A stretch of DNA of 64,000 nt from Rhizobium sp. RU20A (GTDB lineage Bacteria; Pseudomonadota; Alphaproteobacteria; Rhizobiales; Rhizobiaceae): NCBI RefSeq assembly GCF_900155885.1, contig NZ_FTMB01000001.1:434001-498000 (forward strand), read 5' to 3'. Under the pieces are notes generated by a model. That model worked only from the letters and a program-made list of their open reading frames with translations. It made no database searches and was not told the DNA's origin. How positions within the stretch are numbered: the stretch's first letter is position 1; each line of letters opens with the position of its first letter. Below are positions 27,238 to 34,961 of the stretch, piece after piece. Both the position numbers and the translations under genes were made by a program.

Positions 27238-27513
27238 CATTCAATTGCAAGGGGTATGCCAGTCCGTGTTTTGCCTATTATCAAATCAATATGGACGGAT
27301 ATACATTCAATTAAGCAGTCAATTTTCTGCTATCGGTGGGCGCCGTCCCATTTTCCGGGCAAAAACCTGATCAGCGCTTAGGCGCTTCTGTTAAGTTTAA
27401 GTGCATTCAATACGCTGTCAATTTTGACCGAGCAGGTCTGGCCACATCGTGAACCTGTTGGAAAACTGCTTTTTCCCGTGACAAATGAAAGAAGCAACAA
27501 TATACAGTCAATG
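27238..27513. promoter_or_regulatory. Repeated TCAATT half-sites in the nit/mocR divergent region
   Basis: TCAATT-type half-sites occur in pairs: 27307 and 27319 (12-bp spacing), and 27407 and 27418 (11-bp spacing). The second pair repeats the CATTCAAT...GTCAATTTT arrangement of the first exactly 100 bp later. Further single copies start at 27241 (touching the -12 element) and 27508 (just before mocR). MocR-type regulators typically bind such direct repeats, so these are candidate operators. Confidence 0.55.
27246..27261 (-). promoter_or_regulatory. Candidate sigma-54 (-24/-12) promoter of the Nit1C operon
   Basis: On the minus strand the sequence TGGCATACCCCTTGCA has GG and GC exactly ten bases apart, matching the TGGCAY-N5-TTGCA consensus of RpoN promoters. 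Transcription would begin near 27235, leaving a leader of about 40 bases before the first gene. No enhancer site for NtrC was recognised upstream. Confidence 0.6.
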
Positions 27514-27533
27514 TTCACCACAGATGAGTTTTC

Positions 27534-28937
27534 ATGAAAACCTGGCTCCCCGACCTCTCCCGTAGCAATGGCCCGCGCTACATGGCGATTGCCGACGTCA
27601 TCGAGATGGATTTAAAAAGCGGCAAGCTTCTGGTGGGCGACAGGCTGCCGCCGCAAAGGGAGCTTGCAAAACGCCTTTCCATCGATTTTACCACCGTCGC
27701 GCGCGGTTATGTCGAGGCGCAGAAGCGCGGACTTGTCGCGACCCATGTCGGGCGCGGAACCTTTGTGACCGGCGGGCCGGAAAAAGAGCGGCGTGGCTTC
27801 GTCTCGCAGGCGGCGCAGGATTCCAGGCGCACGTCCGTTGTCGATTTTTCCATGAACATGCCGCCGGAACCTGACGATCCTGATCTTCTGGCGCGCATGC
27901 AGGAAGGGCTTTCTTCCGTCGCCACCAATATGATCCCGCTGCTGCGCTATCAGGGGTTTGGTGGCGCCGGCATGGACAAGGAGGCGGCCGCATCATGGCT
28001 CAGCCGCCGCGGCCTGGTTCCCTCGCAGGAGAGAATTTTCGTGACGCCTGGCGCCCATCCGGCGCTTCTTGCCATCTTTGGGCTGCTCGCAAAGCCGGGT
28101 GAAATGGTGTTGTCGGAGAACATAACCTATCCTGGAATGCGTTCGATCGCGGCCCAGTTGCGCCTTAATCTGACGGGACTTCCAATGGACGAGGAGGGTA
28201 TTATCCCGGCCGCCTTTGCGGAGCTTTGCAAGACGGGCAAGCCGAAGGCCCTATACCTCAATCCGACGCTTCAAAATCCGATGACGCTGACGATACCCGA
28301 AAAGCGGCGAGAGGAAATCTGCGCCGTAGCCCGCAAATATCATGTTCCGATCGTGGAAGACGATGCTTACGGATTTATTCCGCTTCACGGCCCGGCGCCG
28401 CTTGCGGCGATGGCGCCGGATCTCACTTGGCACATTGGGGGATTGGCGAAATGTATCGGCGCGGGCCTTCGACTCGCTTATGTTGTTGTGCCGGATACCA
28501 AGGCAGCCTGGCCCTTCGCCAGCGCCATGCGCGCGTCAAACGTCATGGCTTCGCCGCTCTCCGCCGCCCTCGCCACACGCTGGATAGAGGACGGTACCGC
28601 AGACAGCATCCTGCGCTTCATCCGCACCGAAGCTGCCGCGCGTCAGGCCCTGGTTGCCGAAGTGTTGCCGGCGGGTTGCTATAAAAGCGATCCGATCAGT
28701 TTCAATATATGGTTGCCGCTGACGAATGGTTGGACGCGTTCGACCTTTGGCACGCAGATGCGCGCGTCGGGTATAGGTGTCGTGGCCAGCGATGCGTTTA
28801 CCGTGGACGGTGTCGCCGAGGAAGCCGTTCGCGTTTGCCTTGGAGGACCGATAAGGCGTGAGACCCTCAAAGGCGCACTTGAGTTCATGGGTCACACGAT
28901 TGAAGGTTCCCCGGAAATGGCAGGCACTTTTTTCTGA
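27534..28937 (+). CDS. MocR-type (GntR-aminotransferase) transcriptional regulator
   Basis: The 467-residue protein fuses a GntR winged helix-turn-helix (residues about 15-80: VGDRLPPQRELAKRLSIDFTTVARGYVEAQKRGLV) to a fold-type I aminotransferase-like domain. The PLP-binding Lys is probably in HIGGLAKCIGAGLRLAY, near residue 306. Such regulators sense PLP or an amino compound. It is divergent from the Nit1C operon across a 339-bp region containing repeated half-sites, which makes it the likely local regulator. Base composition of this gene and its promoter is lower in GC than the core genome. Confidence 0.92.
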   Translation: MKTWLPDLSRSNGPRYMAIADVIEMDLKSGKLLVGDRLPPQRELAKRLSIDFTTVARGYVEAQKRGLVATHVGRGTFVTGGPEKERRGFVSQAAQDSRRTSVVDFSMNMPPEPDDPDLLARMQEGLSSVATNMIPLLRYQGFGGAGMDKEAAASWLSRRGLVPSQERIFVTPGAHPALLAIFGLLAKPGEMVLSENITYPGMRSIAAQLRLNLTGLPMDEEGIIPAAFAELCKTGKPKALYLNPTLQNPMTLTIPEKRREEICAVARKYHVPIVEDDAYGFIPLHGPAPLAAMAPDLTWHIGGLAKCIGAGLRLAYVVVPDTKAAWPFASAMRASNVMASPLSAALATRWIEDGTADSILRFIRTEAAARQALVAEVLPAGCYKSDPISFNIWLPLTNGWTRSTFGTQMRASGIGVVASDAFTVDGVAEEAVRVCLGGPIRRETLKGALEFMGHTIEGSPEMAGTFF

Positions 28938-29223
28938 CGATGGTGCCCGCCCTCGACGGCGCAGTCACCGCTCGGCAGAGGGCTGCGGCATGGCTGAGGG
29001 GGTGTGCGCTGCGGTCACTGCGACGTGAGGCCGGATGTAATCGCGGTCATTTTTCCCTTCCTCAGCCTTGACGAAATACTGGCTGTTGACGAGCCAGCCC
29101 TTGACGGGACGAAGCGCCGGACCATACGACAGGTGCGGGAAGCCTATGGCGCCGGCGGCGAACGTATAGGCTGGTTGAAGCCAAATCCTGTCCCGCGATG
29201 CGTGCCCGTCACGACCTGATCGG
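28938..29223. other. No recognised gene; open frame without start on minus strand
   Basis: An open minus-strand frame runs from about 29220 to 28995, reading RDRIWLQPAYTFAAGAIG and onward to a stop, but it has no start and I do not recognise it. It may be the 3' remnant of a gene disrupted during assembly of this mosaic region. Confidence 0.3.
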
Positions 29224-29417
29224 TTACGCCAAGAGCTCCGCGCGCCAAAAGCCTCCGCTCACCATGTTTCGAATGACGTCAGCCAAAACCATCGCGGCCG
29301 CTTCCGCGCCGCGGGGATTCAGCGTCCGCGGCGATACGATGACAGACAATCTCCATGAGGGCGTCGGATCGATGATGCGGACGGCGACCATCTCACCCCG
29401 TTCCATTTCCTCGACCG
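29224..29417 (-). pseudogene. C-terminal fragment of a LysR-family regulator
   Basis: About 62 residues remain, reading EEMERGEMVAVRIIDPTPSW and ending NMVSGGFWRAELLA. This is the last part of a LysR effector domain, including the usual C-terminal MV..G.W.A.L phrase. The upstream part is replaced by an IS3-family orfA near 29415, so the gene was broken by the insertion. Confidence 0.65.
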
Positions 29418-29683
29418 GGATAGCCGAGCGTCTTCATCGTCGCAGAGATACAACGATCATGGGTGAGAAAGTGCTCAAGAGCGGCGTGCTTGTGGGCCTC
29501 GGAGAATTTCGGTGCTCGAGCTACCGCCTGAACACGCAAGTCGCGGTTCTCGACGTACGCCCGGTACCAGCCCTTCAGGGCATTCTTTGTAGAATAACCC
29601 AACTGCCGAATGGTCGCGTTAAGTCGCTTGCCCAGCCGGAGATACAGCTCGACCGCTCGAAGTCTGTCTGCGTAGGAATACAT
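29412..29683 (-). pseudogene. 3'-truncated IS3-family transposase orfA
   Basis: About 90 residues beginning MYSYADRLRAVELYLRLGKR and containing IRQLGYSTKNALKGWYRAY and HFLTHDRCISATMKTLGYP. This is the N-terminal part of an OrfA of a different IS3 group from the element at 17487. It ends abruptly at the LysR fragment. Sequence just upstream (about 29684-29730) looks like the element's left end. orfB is missing. Confidence 0.75.
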
Positions 29684-29728
29684 GAACTACCTCCATGGTG
29701 GTCCAAGTTTTCGTCCGCACCCCCACCT

Positions 29729-30310
29729 CTACCATTTCGCGGAGAGCACCTTCGACAAGGCTGCCTTGATGCCCTCGTGCGCAACTGAGACGACGAGCTT
29801 GACGCTGCGCGGACCTCGCCTGGTCAGCCTGCGCAGGAACTCGGTCCAGATCGCCTCGGCCTCAGATGTGCCGAGCACCTTGCGCTGACCGTCGGTGTTC
29901 ACCCCCACGGCGATGATGACGGCGACCGATACGATGCGATCGCCGCGACGAACCTGCAGGTAGGTGGTGTCGATCCACAGATAGGACCATTCCCCATCGA
30001 TCGGCCTTTCGAAAAAGGCCCGCCTTCTCGGTGATCTCCCCTTGCTAGGCAGGCAATGCCCGCATTGCCGAAAGGGGCGCAGAGCTGGGAAACCTGGCTT
30101 CTGGAAATACCAGACATACCCACTGCTTTGACGCCGGGACAAACTTCGTTTGCGCTCATCGACGGATCGGGTCGAAGCGCGCTGGATGGAGGCCTCTTGG
30201 ATGACCGCCGTCAGGGCCCCTTCCGCCATCCGGCGCGGCTCAAGAAACTTCGGGAAATAGCTGCCGGGACGAAGCTTTGGAGAAGTCGAGGCAACGGGCG
30301 TCGCAACGCG
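29729..30310 (-). pseudogene. Degenerate IS256-family transposase fragment
   Basis: The fragment reads KLRPGSYFPKFLEPRRMAEGALTAVIQEA in one frame, then switches frame (VGMSGISRSQVSQLC in the second frame), then returns to ERPIDGEWSYLWIDTTYLQVRRGDRIVSVAVIIAVGVNTDG and RGPRSVKLVVSVAHEGIKAALSKVLSAKW. These are consecutive parts of an IS256-family (mutator-type) transposase, with part of the ...VLGMEIG... segment deleted. Both termini are missing; the C-terminal side is cut by the IS3 remnant at about 29730. Confidence 0.8.
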
Positions 30311-30899
30311 CATGGCGAAGGGCCTCGTTGGCCGCAGACGCGGTCAGGCCAGTGATCGAGGCGATGACACCCGCCGCGGGGTAAAGACGCGACTTGATGT
30401 CGATGACGATGTCGTGAGGGTGACGGCGTCGATGACGTCAGCAGGCGGCATCGCGTCGGCTCCTGCCGGAGCAGGTGCGTGCAGAGCGGATGCCGACTGA
30501 ATACGACTGGCCGCGAGCGTATCGGTGATTGCGGTGACTAGAGCGTCGTGGCGACCGCCCTCAAAGCAGGCGGGCTTACAGGTTCCTTCCAGCGAGGGAG
30601 GGGGGCTACGACTGGTGTCCCAGATTCGCAAGGTAATGGTGAAATTTTAATGGTTTAGAGACCGCGGTCTAAGGTTCGAATCCGTTCAAGGCGGAGACGA
30701 CCGGCATCTTTGAAATTTAATTGAAAACTAGGGTATCTGATCCGCGTTCACTCGTGGCGCGCCGGGACCCATTGCCACACGGGCACCGAAAGGTGATTGG
30801 CGGCCTTCTTTGCTCCTCGGCTATGCGGTAGACCGAAGGTTCCGGTAACGCCTGTCGAGATGAACGCGGGCGCCGTGCCGAAGACCAATTCGTTCCGGG
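30311..30899. other. Gene-free right border of the accessory segment
   Basis: No gene is supported here. A long minus-strand frame (30344-30631) has no recognised homology and no good start. A 12-bp perfect palindrome AGACCGCGGTCT lies at 30659-30670, followed by GGTTCGAATCC, which resembles a tRNA T-arm but does not pair as one. Core-type sequence resumes with ccdA. Confidence 0.4.
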
Positions 30900-31661
30900 G
30901 TGCCTGACGCCGTGTCCATTGCCGATATTTCCATTCTGACGGCGCTGATTGCCGGTGCGCTATCGTTCCTGTCGCCCTGCGTGCTGCCGCTGGTGCCGCC
31001 CTATCTGTGTTACATGGCCGGCGTTTCCATCGAGGATTTCAGGGCCGAAGGGGGCGGTGCGGCGGCTGCGCCGCGGCGGCGGGCCGTGTTCTTTTCGGCC
31101 TTTGCCTTCACGCTTGGTTTTTCCACCGTCTTCGTGGCGCTCGGGGCCGGGGCCTCGTCGATCGGCATGGTGCTGCGCCAGAACATCGATCTCCTGGCGC
31201 AGATCGGCGGCGTCATCATCATTCTCATGGGGCTGAACTTTCTCGGCGTGATCCGCATTCCGCTGCTCTCGCGCGAGGCGCGATTCCAGGGCGGCGGCAA
31301 GCCGGCGACGCTGACGGGCGCCTATATCATGGGTCTTGCCTTCGCCTTTGGCTGGACGCCCTGCATCGGTCCCGTGCTCGGCGCCATCCTCGGCGTTGCG
31401 GCCTCGCGGGAGACGGTGGGCGATGGTGCCCTGCTGCTGGCGGTCTATTCGCTCGGCCTTGCCGTGCCCTTCTGGATCGCGGCCGGCTTTTCCGGCGCCT
31501 TCATGCGCTTCCTCGCGCGCTTCCGTCGCCATCTGGGGCTGGTCGAGAAGGCCATGGGACTGCTTCTGGTGCTGACGGGTCTGGCGTTTGTCTTCGGTCT
31601 CGTCAGCCGCGTGGCCATCTGGTTCCAGCAGACCTTCCCCATCCTCCTGCAGATCGGTTGA
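30900..31661 (+). CDS. ccdA: Cytochrome c biogenesis thiol-disulfide transporter CcdA
   Basis: The 253-residue membrane protein has six predicted transmembrane segments and the CcdA cysteine pair: one in SFLSPCVLPLVPPYL (first segment) and one in GWTPCIGPVLGAILG (fourth segment). It carries reducing equivalents from thioredoxin across the inner membrane for cytochrome c maturation. The start is ambiguous: GTG at 30900 gives MPDAVSIADIS, GTG at 30912 gives MSIADIS; neither has a strong ribosome site. It marks the return to core genome on the right of the accessory segment. Confidence 0.93.
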   Translation: MPDAVSIADISILTALIAGALSFLSPCVLPLVPPYLCYMAGVSIEDFRAEGGGAAAAPRRRAVFFSAFAFTLGFSTVFVALGAGASSIGMVLRQNIDLLAQIGGVIIILMGLNFLGVIRIPLLSREARFQGGGKPATLTGAYIMGLAFAFGWTPCIGPVLGAILGVAASRETVGDGALLLAVYSLGLAVPFWIAAGFSGAFMRFLARFRRHLGLVEKAMGLLLVLTGLAFVFGLVSRVAIWFQQTFPILLQIG

Positions 31662-31771
31662 GACAAACCGGCCGGTCGATCGCGCTCTAGGCTTCACAGA
31701 CCGGTCCGGCATGACTATCAGGGCGTGCGGTGGCGTTCGGTTTCAGCCGCCGGAACGGGAGTGCCGGTCAG

Positions 31772-32743
31772 ATGGCGGATATACTGGGCCTTGTCCTGCC
31801 CTTCTTCGGGCTCATCCTGCTCGGCTGGATCGCCGGCCGGCGTGCGAGGCAGCCAGTCGAGGCCATGGGCTGGCTGAACATCTTCATCATCTACCTCGCC
31901 CTGCCGGCGCTGTTCTTCAAGCTGGTGGCCCGCACGCCCTTCGAGGAATTGACCCGCTTCGATTTCATCCTCTCGACACTTGGGGTCACCTATTCGATCT
32001 TCACGCTCGCCTTCCTGCTCGCCCGCTTCCTGCGCCGGGCAAAGATCGCCGAGGCGACGATGCAGGGCCTTGCCGCCGCCTATGGCAATATCGGCTATAT
32101 GGGCCCGGGACTGGCGCTGCTCGCCTTCGGGGAAAAAGCCGCCGTGCCGGTGGCGCTGATCGTGTGCTTCGAAAACGCGCTGCATTTCGCAGTCGCGCCG
32201 ACCGCCATGGCCCTTGCCGCGCGCGGCACGGACGGCGGGAGCGGGCATTTGGCGCTCATCGCCACGATTGTTAAGCGCATCGCCTTTCACCCCTTCATTC
32301 TCGCCATGGTGGCCGGATTCGCTTTTGCCGGTTTTCGCCTGCCGGTACCGGAAGCGGCGCAGCGGCTCATTGATTATCTCGCACAGACGGCCGCGCCCTG
32401 CGCCCTCTTTGCCATGGGCGTGACGCTGGCGCTGCGGCCGCTGAAGCGTGTGCCGGCCGAGATCGGCTATATCGTGCCGCTGAAGCTGATCGTCCATCCG
32501 GCCGCCATGTATCTCGGCCTCAGCCTGGTCGGCAGCTTCGATCCCGTCTGGGTCTGGTCGGCCGTGCTTCTGGCGGCGCTGCCGACAGCCACCAACGTCT
32601 TCGTCATCGGTCAGCAATATGGCGTCTGGCCGGAGCGCGCCTCGGCCACGGTGCTGATCACGACGGCCTGTTCGGTCGTGACGATCACCGGGCTCCTGGT
32701 GCTGATCCGCTCAGGCGCTCTTGCGCCCGACCTTTTCCCGTAG
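31772..32743 (+). CDS. AEC-family transporter (auxin efflux carrier superfamily)
   Basis: The 323-residue protein has about ten hydrophobic segments in two repeats of five, as in the AEC/BART superfamily. Hallmarks are LGWLNIFIIYLALPALFF at the N-terminus and APCALFAMGVTLALR and LPTATNVFVIGQQY in the second half. Bacterial members export or import small carboxylates such as malate or malonate; the substrate here is unknown. The start at 31772 was chosen over 31730 because MADILGLVLPFFGLILLGW matches the family's N-terminus. Its 3' end overlaps the convergent hydroxylase gene by 33 bp. Confidence 0.9.
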   Translation: MADILGLVLPFFGLILLGWIAGRRARQPVEAMGWLNIFIIYLALPALFFKLVARTPFEELTRFDFILSTLGVTYSIFTLAFLLARFLRRAKIAEATMQGLAAAYGNIGYMGPGLALLAFGEKAAVPVALIVCFENALHFAVAPTAMALAARGTDGGSGHLALIATIVKRIAFHPFILAMVAGFAFAGFRLPVPEAAQRLIDYLAQTAAPCALFAMGVTLALRPLKRVPAEIGYIVPLKLIVHPAAMYLGLSLVGSFDPVWVWSAVLLAALPTATNVFVIGQQYGVWPERASATVLITTACSVVTITGLLVLIRSGALAPDLFP

Positions 32744-33958
32744 ACCGATCTTTTCCCAGAGGGCGGCACCGGACGCCTTCAGGGCACTGCCAGGCTCGAT
32801 GCCCTCGCGCATGACGGCGCCGCGCAAGGGGCCGGCGATGGACAGAAGGTGAAGGCCGGCCGCCCGCAGCACCTGCACCGGCAGGAAATCCGAGAGGAGC
32901 GAGCGGTTGAGAAGATCGACGCTGGCCGTGCGACTGGCGACGTCGAGCCGCCGGCGCCGGTCGTAGCGGCCGGCGAGATCGGTCTGCGCAAGCCCGCCGT
33001 CGCGGATGAGGTCGGTGAGAACGGACACGTCGCGCAGGCTGAGATTGAGGCCCTGTGCCCCGATCGGTGGGAAGGCGTGGCCCGCTTCTCCGATCAGCAC
33101 GGTGCGGCCGGCGCCGAAGCGGTGGGCGCGCATGCCGGACAGATCGAAACGCTGCACGCCTGGCTCCACCGTGACGGCGCCGAGCATCGACTGCATGCGC
33201 TTTTCCACGACCAGAGACAGCGCCTCAAGATTGAGCTCGGCGCGGTCGGCCGCATCCGTCGGCTGCTGGACCCAGACAAGGCTGGAGCGATTGCCGGGAA
33301 GCGGAACCTGCGTGAAGGGGCCGGCCTCGGTGTGAAATTCGTTGGAAATCGAATCGTGCGGCAGAAGGTGCGAGAAATTCAGCACCAGCGCCGTCTGCGG
33401 ATAGGTCCACGTCTTCACGTCGATCCCGGCGGCAGCGCGGGCCACCGATTTGCGCCCGTCCGCAGCCACCACGAGCCGCGCCGTGAGAGCACGTCCGTCA
33501 TCCAGCAGAAGGCGCGCGGTGCCATCCGCCTCCGTGACGGTCTCCAGCATGGCATCGACGCGCGTGATTGCCGGCTGCGCCGCGATCGCATCCGAAAGCA
33601 CCGTATTGAGATGGGCATTCGGGATATTGTAGCCGAAGGCGGGCAGGCCGACATCGACGGAGCGGAAGGTGACGGTCGGCGCGCGCAGCAGCCGCTTCGT
33701 GCCGTCGATGATGCGGATAGCGGCAAGCGGCGCGCTTTTCGGCCGGATCGCCTCCCACAGATGAAGGCTTTCGAGGATCGCGATCGAGGGATCGACGAGC
33801 GCCGTCGTGCGCCCGTCCGCCTGCTGCGGCGTGCGACCGATAAAGGCGACGCTGAGGCCCTCGCGGGCCAGCGCCAGCGCCGAAAGCGCGCCTGCAAGGC
33901 CCGCACCCACCACGGCCACGTCGTGGCTGTCCACACCGGTTTCCAGCGTCAGGGTCAT
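32711..33958 (-). CDS. UbiH/UbiF-family FAD-dependent hydroxylase
   Basis: The 415-residue flavoprotein monooxygenase has the FAD-binding motif VAVVGAGLAGALSALAL at the N-terminus, the LVVAADGRKSVAR (DG) motif near residue 160 and the GRTVLIGEAGHAFPPIGAQGLNLSLRDV (GD) motif near residue 280. The family hydroxylates ubiquinone precursors; in rhizobia this is one of two or more UbiH/UbiF/UbiL-type paralogues and the ring position cannot be told from the sequence alone. It is convergent with the AEC gene and overlaps its end. Confidence 0.9.
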   Translation of the reverse strand: MTLTLETGVDSHDVAVVGAGLAGALSALALAREGLSVAFIGRTPQQADGRTTALVDPSIAILESLHLWEAIRPKSAPLAAIRIIDGTKRLLRAPTVTFRSVDVGLPAFGYNIPNAHLNTVLSDAIAAQPAITRVDAMLETVTEADGTARLLLDDGRALTARLVVAADGRKSVARAAAGIDVKTWTYPQTALVLNFSHLLPHDSISNEFHTEAGPFTQVPLPGNRSSLVWVQQPTDAADRAELNLEALSLVVEKRMQSMLGAVTVEPGVQRFDLSGMRAHRFGAGRTVLIGEAGHAFPPIGAQGLNLSLRDVSVLTDLIRDGGLAQTDLAGRYDRRRRLDVASRTASVDLLNRSLLSDFLPVQVLRAAGLHLLSIAGPLRGAVMREGIEPGSALKASGAALWEKIGLREKVGRKSA

Positions 33959-34211
33959 GGTCTCTCAAACTCCGCATGGCCGTTGTCCTACCCGCTTATG
34001 TAGCGCGTGCCCGACGCTGCGCAAATGGGGTGAATCGGCGCAGGCGCACCGCACGGCTTGTCTCGTCATCCACAGCGCCCCCCCGCATTTCCGCTGGCAG
34101 TGCCCGCCAAAGGATGCATAGTGCGGGCAAGACCGCGATGATGACGGACGCTGGGGTGCCTGGAAGACGGGCAGCCGACGAGGACACTTTAGGAACGGAC
34201 CGCCACCACCG

Positions 34212-34940
34212 ATGAAATTCTTCAATTACAAGCGCGTACCCTACGCCGAAATCCGGGCCTTCTCGGTCCATATCCTGACGGCATCCGGCTCCTTTCTGGC
34301 CTTTCTCGGCGTCGTCGCCGCGGCCGAACATCGCTTCGTCGACATGTTCTGGTGGCTGGGGCTGGCGCTCGTTGTCGACGGCATCGACGGGCCAATCGCC
34401 CGCAAGCTGCGCGTTAAGGAAGTGCTGCCCAACTGGTCGGGCGACACGCTCGACAATGTGATCGACTACGTCACCTACGTGCTGCTGCCGGCCTTTGCGC
34501 TGTACCAGAGCGGCATGATCGGCGAGCCCTGGTCCTTCGTCGCCGCGGGCGGCATTGTGATGTCGAGCGCCATTTACTACGCCGACATGGGGATGAAGAC
34601 GGACGAATATTTCTTCTCCGGCTTCCCCGTCGTGTGGAACATGGTCATCTTCACGCTGTTCGTGGTCAAGGCGAGCGAACTGGCGGCCTCCATCGTCGTC
34701 TTCGTGTCGGTCATCCTCACCTTCCTGCCGATCAACTTCCTTCACCCCGTGCGCGTCAAGCGGCTGCGGCCGCTCAACATGGCGGTCTTCCTGCTGTGGT
34801 CGGTGCTGGGCGGCTACGCGCTGCTGGCGCATTTCGATTCGCCCGCCTGGGTTGTGTGGGGCGTCGTGGTCACCGGCCTTTATCTCTATGTGATCGGTTT
34901 TGTCATGCAACTGTTCCCGGCGCTCGGCCGCCGGGTCTGA
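34212..34940 (+). CDS. pcs: Phosphatidylcholine synthase
   Basis: The 242-residue integral membrane enzyme makes phosphatidylcholine from CDP-diacylglycerol and choline, the one-step pathway found in rhizobia and other host-associated bacteria. The CDP-alcohol phosphotransferase motif is present as DGIDGPIARKL followed by the GDTLDNVIDY stretch. It has seven or eight hydrophobic segments. It precedes the quinone oxidoreductase gene by 21 bp. Confidence 0.95.
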   Translation: MKFFNYKRVPYAEIRAFSVHILTASGSFLAFLGVVAAAEHRFVDMFWWLGLALVVDGIDGPIARKLRVKEVLPNWSGDTLDNVIDYVTYVLLPAFALYQSGMIGEPWSFVAAGGIVMSSAIYYADMGMKTDEYFFSGFPVVWNMVIFTLFVVKASELAASIVVFVSVILTFLPINFLHPVRVKRLRPLNMAVFLLWSVLGGYALLAHFDSPAWVVWGVVVTGLYLYVIGFVMQLFPALGRRV

Positions 34941-34961
34941 CCACCATCAGCGGAGGGAAAA

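Noticed and set aside
30344-30631. 95-codon minus-strand frame at the right border of the accessory segment
   Set aside because: No ribosome site, no recognised domain, Ser/Ala/Thr-rich composition; it lies in mobile-element debris.
30659-30720. Palindrome AGACCGCGGTCT followed by GGTTCGAATCC that looks like a tRNA T-arm or attachment site
   Set aside because: The arms beside the T-loop-like sequence do not pair, no acceptor or anticodon stem is present, and it does not match the tail of tRNA-Arg at 17060-17136.
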